64,000 bases of DNA. Source: CALXVA01 sp944393025 (lineage in GTDB: Bacteria; Bacillota; Clostridia; TANB77; CAG-508). Of this stretch, positions 30,218 to 37,765 are shown piece by piece. Below the pieces are notes generated by a model. That model worked only from the letters and a program-made list of their open reading frames with translations, had not been told where the DNA came from and made no database searches. The position numbers were made by a program, and so were the translations under genes. Where the stretch lies: the NCBI GenBank assembly GCA_963931445.1, contig OZ007016.1:1240001-1304000 (forward strand), given 5' to 3'. Every line of letters starts with the position of its first letter. Position 1 is the stretch's first letter.

Positions 30218-31123
30218 CTATATTAGAGCTTTTACAAAATCATCACTATTAAATATTTCCATATCATCTATCTTTTCGCCAATTCCTATAAATTTAACTG
30301 GCATTTTATTTTCATTTGCAATTCCTATAACTACTCCACCTTTTGCTGTTCCATCTAATTTTGTAAGTATTAATCCTGTTATATCTACAGTTTCTTTAAA
30401 TGCTTTTACTTGACTTATAGCATTTTGTCCTGTTGTTGCATCTAATACCATTAAAATTTCTTTTGAAGCATTTGGTAATTCTTTATCTAATACTTTTTTT
30501 ATTTTTATAAGTTCATCCATCAAATATTTTTTATTATGCAATCTTCCAGCTGTATCACAAATAAGTACATCTGCATTTTTTTCTTTTGCAACTTTTATAG
30601 CATCAAATACAACTGAAGCTGGATCTATTCTCTCTTCTTTCTTTACTATATCACTTTCAGCTCTATTTGCCCATATTTCCAATTGTTCTACTGCTGCTGC
30701 TCTAAATGTATCAGCTGCTGCTATTACTACTTTCTTTCCATCTTTCTTTAATCTATTTGCTATTTTTCCTATTGATGTAGTTTTTCCAACTCCATTTACT
30801 CCTACAACTAATATTACTGATGGATTTGTTTCTAGATGTAAGCTATTATCTAATGAGTCAAATATATCTTTTATTTCTTCTCTTAGTGCTTGTTTTACAT
30901 CTTCTGCATCTTCTATTTTTTCTTTTTTGATTTTTTCTCTTAAATTATTTATTATTTTTGTAGATGTTTCAATTCCTACATCTGACATAATTAATATTTC
31001 TTCTAATTCTTCTAGTAAATCTTCATCAACTTTCCTAAATGTACTAAAAACATTATTCATTTTTTCTTCAAATGAATTTTTAGTTTTACTCAATCCTTGT
31101 TTTAATTTATCAAAAAATCCCAT
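30218..31123 (-). CDS. ftsY: Signal recognition particle receptor FtsY
   Basis: SRP receptor GTPase, 301 residues. The N domain (about 1-95) is followed by the G domain: P-loop VGVNGVGKTTSIGKIA (about 106), AADTFRAAAVEQL, DTAGRLHNKKYLMDEL and TKLDGTAKGGVVIGI. It lacks the long acidic A domain, as is common in Gram-positive FtsY. Its partner Ffh is encoded at 42752-44114. In Ffh the matching P-loop is interrupted by the CGG frameshift, while here it is intact. Confidence 0.96.
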   Translation of the reverse strand: MGFFDKLKQGLSKTKNSFEEKMNNVFSTFRKVDEDLLEELEEILIMSDVGIETSTKIINNLREKIKKEKIEDAEDVKQALREEIKDIFDSLDNSLHLETNPSVILVVGVNGVGKTTSIGKIANRLKKDGKKVVIAAADTFRAAAVEQLEIWANRAESDIVKKEERIDPASVVFDAIKVAKEKNADVLICDTAGRLHNKKYLMDELIKIKKVLDKELPNASKEILMVLDATTGQNAISQVKAFKETVDITGLILTKLDGTAKGGVVIGIANENKMPVKFIGIGEKIDDMEIFNSDDFVKALI

Positions 31124-31224
31124 TATTTCCTCCCATTATTGTTAGAAATTTACATTAAATATTATATTATTTTTATATTGTTATGTCAATGTTTTTATTA
31201 TAGTACTTTGTAGTGAAAAAATTG

Positions 31225-31253
31225 TTGATATGTAATATAATTTATGCTATAAT
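31225..31253 (+). promoter_or_regulatory. Promoter of the 31313 gene
   Basis: TTGATA, 17 nt, TATAAT, 60 nt ahead of the ATG; one of the best sigma-A matches in the window. Confidence 0.7.
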
Positions 31254-31312
31254 ATTAACATTGTGTTAGTATATTCTAACCAAATTAAAACTTTAAAAAG
31301 GAGACTATTGCT

Positions 31313-31609
31313 ATGTATCAGAAAAATGTTCGGTTACATGAAGCTATGACTTCCAGCAGTGTTTCTATTTGGGAAGTTTCTGGACTTCAAGTCAAATTGG
31401 ATGATATTTCTGAAAATATCTCCCAGTTTAAAACATTTGTAATGAAACTTTCTGATGACCACTATCTGGTAGGAGTTGAAGGGAAAGATAATGATGATAC
31501 AGCTGTTTTTATGCAGAATGTAGCTGAGTTCTCCACTTTGGAAGGAATGCAAAAACTATTTCCTCATCTTTTTGAATTAGATGGGGATTTGTATGTTTTT
31601 TCTTTCTAA
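31313..31609 (+). CDS. Small protein of unknown function, foreign-looking
   Basis: I do not recognise this 98-residue protein (MYQKNVRLHEAM...LYVFSF). It has a consensus promoter, AAGGAG 9 nt before the ATG and a hairpin after the stop, so it looks like a true single-gene unit. No signal peptide or membrane segment; acidic and globular in composition. Its codons differ from the neighbours (CAG, CTG, GGG, CCC used freely), and codon 7 is CGG (31331-31333), the only in-frame CGG in the window not at a frame break. Reading +1 there gives a stop within a few codons. It interrupts a long minus-strand block and may be acquired. Confidence 0.65.
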   Translation: MYQKNVRLHEAMTSSSVSIWEVSGLQVKLDDISENISQFKTFVMKLSDDHYLVGVEGKDNDDTAVFMQNVAEFSTLEGMQKLFPHLFELDGDLYVFSF

Positions 31610-31620
31610 GTTTTTCAAAT

Positions 31621-31646
31621 GAGGGTGTCCTAAAATAGGAACCCTC
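31621..31646 (+). terminator. Terminator after the 31313 gene
   Basis: GAGGGTGTCCT paired with AGGAACCCTC (one bulge), ten bases after the stop; followed by TTCTTT. Confidence 0.65.
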
Positions 31647-31682
31647 TTCTTTAGCAAAAAAACTGAGGCAGAAAACTTTTTA

Positions 31683-31746
31683 CATTTTTCTACCCCAACT
31701 ATTGACATTCAGCCCATTTTTCTACCCCAACTATTGACATTGAGCC
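31683..31746. repeat. Tandem direct repeat, two 32-bp units
   Basis: Two adjacent units (31683-31714 and 31715-31746) beginning CATTTTTCTACCCCAACT and ending CATTSAGCC, differing at one base. They lie in a stretch of about 450 bases without a gene (31610-32064); beyond the terminator and this repeat I see nothing coding there. Confidence 0.85.
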
Positions 31747-32064
31747 GTAATTTGTAGGTTGTTAGTCATTATATATTTTAAATATTAAGTATATATATAC
31801 CAACAATAACTTTTTAATTATATAATTTTATATAATTATCTTAAGTCTTTAATTTTCTATTTTTATTTTTCTTTATTTTCCTATTTAATAATATAATTAT
31901 TAAAGCTAATAATACAACCTTGTATCCATTGTAAATGGAATCATGATATAAACATCACTTTTATAAGATTTTACATATTTACTCTCCATATTTTATCTCC
32001 ATACTTTATCTTATATCTTTTCAATACATATTACAATAATTATATACCGCCAATTAATATAATT

Positions 32065-32140
32065 TGGAGCCAATAGAGAGAATCGAACTCTCGACCTACG
32101 GGTTACGAATCCGTTGCTCTACCAACTGAGCTATATTGGC
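32065..32140 (-). tRNA. tRNA-Thr (anticodon CGU)
   Basis: A 76-nt cloverleaf on the minus strand: acceptor stem GCCAATA/TATTGGC, D arm GCTC..GAGC, anticodon loop TTCGTAA (anticodon CGT), T arm GAGAG-TTCGATT-CTCTC, discriminator T and an encoded CCA. The last base pair of the anticodon stem is an A-C mismatch (A31, C39). The loop has the normal seven bases, so this tRNA is not a frameshift suppressor. Confidence 0.95.
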
Positions 32141-32162
32141 AAATTTAGTATTATTTAATTTC

Positions 32163-32201
32163 AAAGACAAAAAGCATATTTAAAATACGCTTTTTGTCTT
32201 T
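32163..32201 (-). terminator. Terminator after the SH3/cadherin-like gene region
   Basis: 13-bp perfect stem AAAGACAAAAAGC paired with GCTTTTTGTCTTT between the 32209-33780 gene end and the tRNA. Confidence 0.75.
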
Positions 32202-32208
32202 AAATTTT

Positions 32209-33780
32209 TTAAAAATGTTTTCCTTTTTTTCTAGTTTTTTCATCAGTTAATTCATCTGAATTTGAAACACCTATTTCTACTTTTTCCTTACTATTTTCAT
32301 CATCTTCTAATTTTTCTGTTTTGTCTTCATTTTTTTTATCTTTTTTATTGTCATTTTTCATTGATAAATCAAGGTCATATGTATTTAGTGGTGCAAATTC
32401 TTCTTCATTATCCTTTTTTCTTTTCTTTACAATAGCTATTATAATCATAATTAAGATTAATATTCCTGCTGCAATTCCTGTATACATATATAAATCATTA
32501 TCATTTATTCCTGTTTTTGCAACTACATTATATTCTTCACTTATATTAACAACTATTTGATATACTGTAGTATTTTCTTCATCTTTAACTAATACTGTAA
32601 TAATATTTTTTCCTGGTTTTAATTCATTATTTCCAGCAATTTCTATAACTGCATTTTTTGTATTAGAATTTGCTATTACATTTAAACTAGTTATACTTGT
32701 ATCTCCTATATTTAAAGTATATTCATATATATCTTCATTAAATTCGGGTGTTAGTGTATAATTTTCTATTTCTAATTTTGATAACTTTAAACTTACTTCT
32801 TCAATTTTACTAACATTTATTTTATATATTTTTACGGTTTCATCTTCTGCAGTAACTTTAATATTAATTGTATTTTCACCTAATAATAAATCAGTATTTC
32901 CTGTAATTTCTACTTTTGAATTTTCATCTTGTGGTATAGCACTAATTTCTAATTTTTCTACATCTGTTCCTACTGTTAAATTATATTCTGTAACTTCTGG
33001 ATCAAATTCAGGTTCTAATTTATAGTTTTCTACTGTTAATGATTTTAAATTTTTAGTATTAGATTTTTCTTCTTCATCCTCTTTTTTATCATCTTCTTTT
33101 GTTGTTTCTTCTGGTTTTACAGTTGTTAAATAATCACTACTTATATATGCTGTTCGACCATTATATGTAACTTTACTCCAAGAAGAACTTTTTCCAGTTC
33201 TTGTTACACTCTCTCCTTTAGATAATGAACCAATTATACTACTACTTGTACTGTAGCTAGATCTTACATTTACACTATCTGTTGCATATACAGTTTCATT
33301 TACAGATGTAAAACTTGGTGCACTTGGTTTTGTATTTTCACTTGACCCACTATTTGAATTTCCACTAGATGAGTTTCCTGATGATGATTTTGCTTTTACT
33401 GTAACTGAAATTGATTGATTTATTGTCTTTCCTGAAGATTCAGTACTATCATTTTCATCTGAAACTGTTCCAGATAAATTAATTGAATATGTTCCTTTTT
33501 TATTTGCATTATATGTTATTGTTTTTGTTGATGTTGCATTTTTTGCATCATCTGTAGCTGATGCAAAATCTGCTGTACTATTTGTTGGTAATTCACTGCT
33601 AACATGTAAATCCCAAGCTGCAGCAGTATATTTAAGTGTAACTTTTATACTATCTCCTTCAGTTACAGTTGTTTTGTTAGCACTTATTGAAGCTGTTGCT
33701 GCTTCTACTTTTGTTTGTCCTAACATTATTCCAATTAGCATTGCAAAACAAAATATAATAATCTTAATTTTTTTATTCAT
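32209..33780 (-). CDS. Secreted SH3b and cadherin-like beta-sandwich surface protein
   Basis: 523 residues: signal peptide (about 1-28, ending KVEA), an Ig-like beta domain (28-130), a Ser/Gly/Asn linker, a bacterial SH3 domain (about 160-220: DSVNVRSSYSTSSSIIGSL..AYISSDYL), two cadherin-like beta-sandwich repeats (about 247-325 and 328-410: LKSLTVENYKLEPEF, LSKLEIENYTLTPEF), then a membrane helix (about 428-450) and a charged cytoplasmic tail of about 70 residues. Probably a membrane-anchored wall-binding protein. Beside the 33805 SH3 protein, with which it may act. Confidence 0.85.
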   Translation of the reverse strand: MNKKIKIIIFCFAMLIGIMLGQTKVEAATASISANKTTVTEGDSIKVTLKYTAAAWDLHVSSELPTNSTADFASATDDAKNATSTKTITYNANKKGTYSINLSGTVSDENDSTESSGKTINQSISVTVKAKSSSGNSSSGNSNSGSSENTKPSAPSFTSVNETVYATDSVNVRSSYSTSSSIIGSLSKGESVTRTGKSSSWSKVTYNGRTAYISSDYLTTVKPEETTKEDDKKEDEEEKSNTKNLKSLTVENYKLEPEFDPEVTEYNLTVGTDVEKLEISAIPQDENSKVEITGNTDLLLGENTINIKVTAEDETVKIYKINVSKIEEVSLKLSKLEIENYTLTPEFNEDIYEYTLNIGDTSITSLNVIANSNTKNAVIEIAGNNELKPGKNIITVLVKDEENTTVYQIVVNISEEYNVVAKTGINDNDLYMYTGIAAGILILIMIIIAIVKKRKKDNEEEFAPLNTYDLDLSMKNDNKKDKKNEDKTEKLEDDENSKEKVEIGVSNSDELTDEKTRKKGKHF

Positions 33781-33804
33781 ATATAATCTCCTTATTTTTT
33801 TAGT

Positions 33805-35979
33805 TTATATAGCAATATTTAATATTTTTAGCAAGTGTCTTTTAATTGCTAATAAATCTGCTGAGGTAATTTTTTTGTCTCCATTTATATCAGATGCTGA
33901 TTTTTTTGCTGTATTGGTTATTTTTGAGCTTCCTATAAGATGTCTCTGCATTGTTAGTAAATCTGCTGAAGTTATTTTTCCATCACCATTTACATCTCCT
34001 AATTTCACTATTGTATATGTTTTTCCTTTATATGTTACTGTATAACCTGTTCCAATATTACCTGTTGTTACTTTAGTTCCACTAGCATTTTTTACTACTG
34101 CACCTGATGCTTTACTAATTACATTCTGTACAGTTATATCTGGCTCACACATTAAATTTGTTCCTATAGTTTCAAATCCGCTTCCTGTTATATTTGTGCT
34201 ATCTACTACTTGTATATAATCTTCATCATCGTCTCCTCTTGCAACATAACCTGTACTTCCTTTTCCAGTCACAACTTTGTCCCATATATAACCATTTTTA
34301 TTAGCTACTGCTTTTTCTGTTCTTGTTAAATATTCTCCTTTATCTATATATCCTAGTAATTCTGAACTTGTTCCTGGTTCTTTCCTTAAAGATAATCCAC
34401 CATTACAAACAACCTTAACTATATCTTGGCCTGATTCTGTTGTGCCATCATCTTTAACTTCTTCTACATATCTTGCAACAATGTAGCCTTGTGTTCCATC
34501 TGCTAAAACTATTCTTGACCAATCATAACCATCAATATTTTTATATTTTCCTTTTTCTATAATTGTAACTCTTTGTCCTTCTGTTAATGTTATTAGTATC
34601 TTTGTTCCAGATGTTCCTGGTCCATTTCTAACATTACCTGGCTCGACAGCAACTGCACTTATATTACAATTTGTAATATCTGCTATTTTTTTTACTCCTG
34701 ATGATATAATATAACCTTTTCTTCCATCTGCTAAAACTACTTTACTCCATAAATATCCATTTGTTTTATTTGAATCAATTTCTATTCTTAATAACTTTTC
34801 ACCTTTTTTTAATGTTGCTAATTGTGTAGAATTTTTATCTTTTGATTTATATACTACAATAGATGCATCTGTTACTTCTATATTTTGAGTAACAATAGAT
34901 TGTGTTCCTGGTATAGGACATTTTGTATTTGGCATATCTTCAAATACTGGAATTACAAAATTAAATGGCATATTCAAATTTTCATTTATTTCTTTATATG
35001 ATTTCATTATTCCTATACTCTCTGTTTTAGCTGCTGCAACATTTTGTTGATATTGATGCCAATATAAATCACCATCACTATCATCAACATCAAATTTCTG
35101 TAAATATAATGTACTTTGTCCGTATTGAATGTACTCTTCTACTAAAAATTGAGCTCCTCCTTCAATAGCTTTTACTGGATCATTCCATTTTTGTTGTTTT
35201 GCATAAGTTAAAGCATTTTTTATTATTGAAGAACTTCCACTTCCTGTAGCTCCTACATTAAAGAAATTATAATATCCAATATATCCTGAATAATTACCTG
35301 TTGCCGATGGAGATGCTTGGGTTCCTGTTCCTTGTTCTTGTCTTATTCTAGAAGCTAAATGATATGGACTTATTCCTGCTTTTTTTGCTGCTTCCATTAT
35401 AACTTGAGAATAAGTTTTATTTATTGTTCCTGTTTTTCCATCTGTTTTTTTGTATGTTATTTTATCTTTAAGTAAATAATCACACCCATCTAATATAAAC
35501 TCTATGCCTTCTATTGTGTATGTATTATCTACCCATTTTAAATTTTCAAATTGAAATAAATATGTTTCATCATATAATGCATTTCTTGGATCCATATAAT
35601 ATTCAACTGTAGCCGCTGATGCGCATCTCCAACTACTATTATCATATGGTTTATCTCCACAAACTGAACATACCCATGCTCCAGTTTCCCCTTGTACAAG
35701 ATTTCTTCCATGTGCTGATATTGTTTCGTTTTTTATTACTGTATCCCAATCTAGTCCTGTAAAAAGTATTGTAAATGTCCACTTTGGATGTTTTTCTAAT
35801 AAATTATCTAAAAGTTCTGAATAACCTTCATATTTATCTAAAATATTGCTCCCTTTTGTATATACTTTAGTATTTTGCCCTGCTGCTTTTACATCTTTTC
35901 CTATAAAAATACTTATAATTCCAATTAATAATATAAAAATTAATAATATGCTAACACATTTTATTAACTTATAATTCAT
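33805..35979 (-). CDS. Glucosaminidase-like wall protein with SH3 repeats and a C-terminal dockerin
   Basis: A 724-residue secreted protein: signal peptide (about 1-30), an N-terminal segment (EKHPKWTFTILFTGLDWDTVI) typical of clostridial N-acetylglucosaminidases, the glucosaminidase core (YYMDPRNALYDETYLFQFE, SPYHLASRIRQEQG), several SH3-like modules (about 370-600) and a dockerin type I at the end with two Ca-binding repeats (DVNGDGKITSADLLTMQRHL and DINGDKKITSADLLAIKRHL). Likely cuts peptidoglycan and docks to a cohesin. The ATG at 35979 follows GAGGAGG; an upstream in-frame start at 36009 would place the ribosome site inside the gene. Confidence 0.9.
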   Translation of the reverse strand: MNYKLIKCVSILLIFILLIGIISIFIGKDVKAAGQNTKVYTKGSNILDKYEGYSELLDNLLEKHPKWTFTILFTGLDWDTVIKNETISAHGRNLVQGETGAWVCSVCGDKPYDNSSWRCASAATVEYYMDPRNALYDETYLFQFENLKWVDNTYTIEGIEFILDGCDYLLKDKITYKKTDGKTGTINKTYSQVIMEAAKKAGISPYHLASRIRQEQGTGTQASPSATGNYSGYIGYYNFFNVGATGSGSSSIIKNALTYAKQQKWNDPVKAIEGGAQFLVEEYIQYGQSTLYLQKFDVDDSDGDLYWHQYQQNVAAAKTESIGIMKSYKEINENLNMPFNFVIPVFEDMPNTKCPIPGTQSIVTQNIEVTDASIVVYKSKDKNSTQLATLKKGEKLLRIEIDSNKTNGYLWSKVVLADGRKGYIISSGVKKIADITNCNISAVAVEPGNVRNGPGTSGTKILITLTEGQRVTIIEKGKYKNIDGYDWSRIVLADGTQGYIVARYVEEVKDDGTTESGQDIVKVVCNGGLSLRKEPGTSSELLGYIDKGEYLTRTEKAVANKNGYIWDKVVTGKGSTGYVARGDDDEDYIQVVDSTNITGSGFETIGTNLMCEPDITVQNVISKASGAVVKNASGTKVTTGNIGTGYTVTYKGKTYTIVKLGDVNGDGKITSADLLTMQRHLIGSSKITNTAKKSASDINGDKKITSADLLAIKRHLLKILNIAI

Positions 35980-36084
35980 TTTTTTCCTCCTCATTGGTTT
36001 AATCGACATTTTTCTCGCATAAAAAGTATATCATTAATATTTTTTTGAGTCAACCAATTTTTTAGTATTTTTTTCGATATTTTC

Positions 36085-36113
36085 TTTACAAAAAATGTAG
36101 TTTAATATACAAT
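36085..36113 (+). promoter_or_regulatory. Promoter of tsaE
   Basis: TTTACA, 17 nt, TACAAT, about 30 nt before the tsaE ATG in the divergent gap. Confidence 0.6.
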
Positions 36114-36143
36114 AATATAGATATTAATTGGAAGGTAAAAAAT

Positions 36144-36572
36144 ATGAATACATATATTTCAAAAAACGAACAAGACACAATAAATTTTGCTAAAAATTTT
36201 GCTAAAAATTTAAAAATTGGAGATATTATCATTCTCTCTGGCGAACTTGGATCTGGTAAAACCAAGTTTGTTCAAGGAATTCTAGAATATTTTAATTTAG
36301 AAAATGAAATATCTAGCCCCACTTTTACAATTGTTAATGAATATATTTCTAATAATATTAATATTTATCACTTTGATGTATACAGATTAGAAGATTCTGA
36401 AGAATTTTTTGCTATAGGCGGAGAAGAATATTTTTCTAAAGGCATTTGCTTAATTGAATGGGGTGAAATTATTGAGAATATACTTCCTAAACCATATATA
36501 AAAATTAAATTTAGCAAAAATGATGATGATATAAATTATAGATGTTTAACTATAGAAAATATAAATAAATAA
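36144..36572 (+). CDS. tsaE: tRNA t6A synthesis ATPase TsaE
   Basis: ATPase of 142 residues that drives turnover of the TsaB-TsaD complex making threonylcarbamoyl-A37 in tRNA. Walker A LSGELGSGKTKFVQGI (about 33), SSPTFTIVNEY, the Walker B region IYHFDVYRL and the terminal LIEWGE motif are all present. Starts a plus-strand operon with tsaB-rimI. Confidence 0.96.
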   Translation: MNTYISKNEQDTINFAKNFAKNLKIGDIIILSGELGSGKTKFVQGILEYFNLENEISSPTFTIVNEYISNNINIYHFDVYRLEDSEEFFAIGGEEYFSKGICLIEWGEIIENILPKPYIKIKFSKNDDDINYRCLTIENINK

Positions 36573-36591
36573 TTTTGAAAGGAATAATAAA

Positions 36592-37725
36592 ATGAAAATT
36601 CTTGCAATAGATACCTCTTCTAAAATATGTGGTGTTACAATTGTAGAAAATGAAAAAGTATTAATAAAATTAATTAATGATGATGAAAAAACTCATTCTG
36701 TTAAATTAATGCCAATGATAGATAAAGCTTTTAAAGATACTAACCTTAGTTTAGATGATATATCTCTTTTAGCTTGTTGCATAGGTCCCGGTTCATTTAC
36801 TGGAGTTAGAATTGGTATTGCTACAATAAAAGCTTTTTCAGATGTAAAAAATATTCCAGTAGTAGGTATTACTTCTTTAGAAAGTTTAGCATACAATGTT
36901 AAACAAATTTCTAAACCAACAAGTTTAATTTGTTCATTAATTGATGCAAAAAATGAAAATGTATATTGTGGTTTATATAATTTTTCAAATAATTTCAATT
37001 ATGCAAATATTTTTGCTGAAAATATTGATATTACAATATCTAAAATTAGTAATATTATAAATGAAAAGCAATTTACAGATATAATTTTTGTTGGTGATGG
37101 TTCAAAAATATATAAAGAAAAACTAGAAAATTCTTTTAAAAATAGCATATTTGCTACTGAAAATTATGATGTTCAAAATATTATAAGTATAGCTAATATA
37201 GCTTTTAATAAATATAATAATGGAGAATATGGTAATTCTTCTTCTCTCTCTCCTATCTATTTAAAAAAATCTCAAGCTGAAAGAGAATTTGAAGAAAAGA
37301 TTAAAATCTTACCAATGACAAATGAAGATATTGATTTTCTTTCTACCAATTTAAATTCTGATTTTGATGATTTTTGGAATATTAATAATTTAAAAAATGA
37401 TTTTTCAAATCTGAATTCAACTTACTTAATAGCTAGAGTTGAAAATGAAATAGTAGGTTTTGCAGGTTTTCTTAAAATTTGTGATGAAGCAAATATTATG
37501 AATATTGTAACTAAAAAGAATAAAAGAAATTTAGGAATTGGAAGTAAATTATTAGAAAATCTTATTTTATATGCTAAAAATCAAAATTGTAAAAGTATTA
37601 CTTTAGAGGTAAATGAACATAATAATATTGCAATACATTTATATGAAAAATATAATTTTAAACGAATAGGTTTAAGAAAAAAGTATTATAATAATACAGA
37701 TGATGCTATTTTAATGGCACGATAA
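36592..37725 (+). CDS. TsaB-RimI fusion protein
   Basis: One 377-residue protein with two domains. Residues 1-230 are TsaB, the non-catalytic scaffold of t6A synthesis: MKILAIDTSSKICGVTIVEN, CCIGPGSFTGVRIGIATIKAF. Residues about 238-377 are a GNAT acetyltransferase like RimI (N-acetylates ribosomal protein S18): YLIARVENEIVGFAGFL, KNKRNLGIGSKLLENLI, LEVNEHNNIAIHLYEKYNFKRIGLRKKYY. These are separate neighbouring genes in many bacteria; here they are fused without an internal stop. tsaD is not in the window. Confidence 0.93.
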   Translation: MKILAIDTSSKICGVTIVENEKVLIKLINDDEKTHSVKLMPMIDKAFKDTNLSLDDISLLACCIGPGSFTGVRIGIATIKAFSDVKNIPVVGITSLESLAYNVKQISKPTSLICSLIDAKNENVYCGLYNFSNNFNYANIFAENIDITISKISNIINEKQFTDIIFVGDGSKIYKEKLENSFKNSIFATENYDVQNIISIANIAFNKYNNGEYGNSSSLSPIYLKKSQAEREFEEKIKILPMTNEDIDFLSTNLNSDFDDFWNINNLKNDFSNLNSTYLIARVENEIVGFAGFLKICDEANIMNIVTKKNKRNLGIGSKLLENLILYAKNQNCKSITLEVNEHNNIAIHLYEKYNFKRIGLRKKYYNNTDDAILMAR

Positions 37726-37765
37726 TGATAGATTTTTTGTGCTAAAATTTAAGGAGGAAATACGA

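Noticed and set aside
32209..33780. A VAKTG-type sorting signal at the end of the 32209 protein
   Set aside because: The hydrophobic segment is followed by about 70 charged residues, far longer than the short basic end of a sorting signal.
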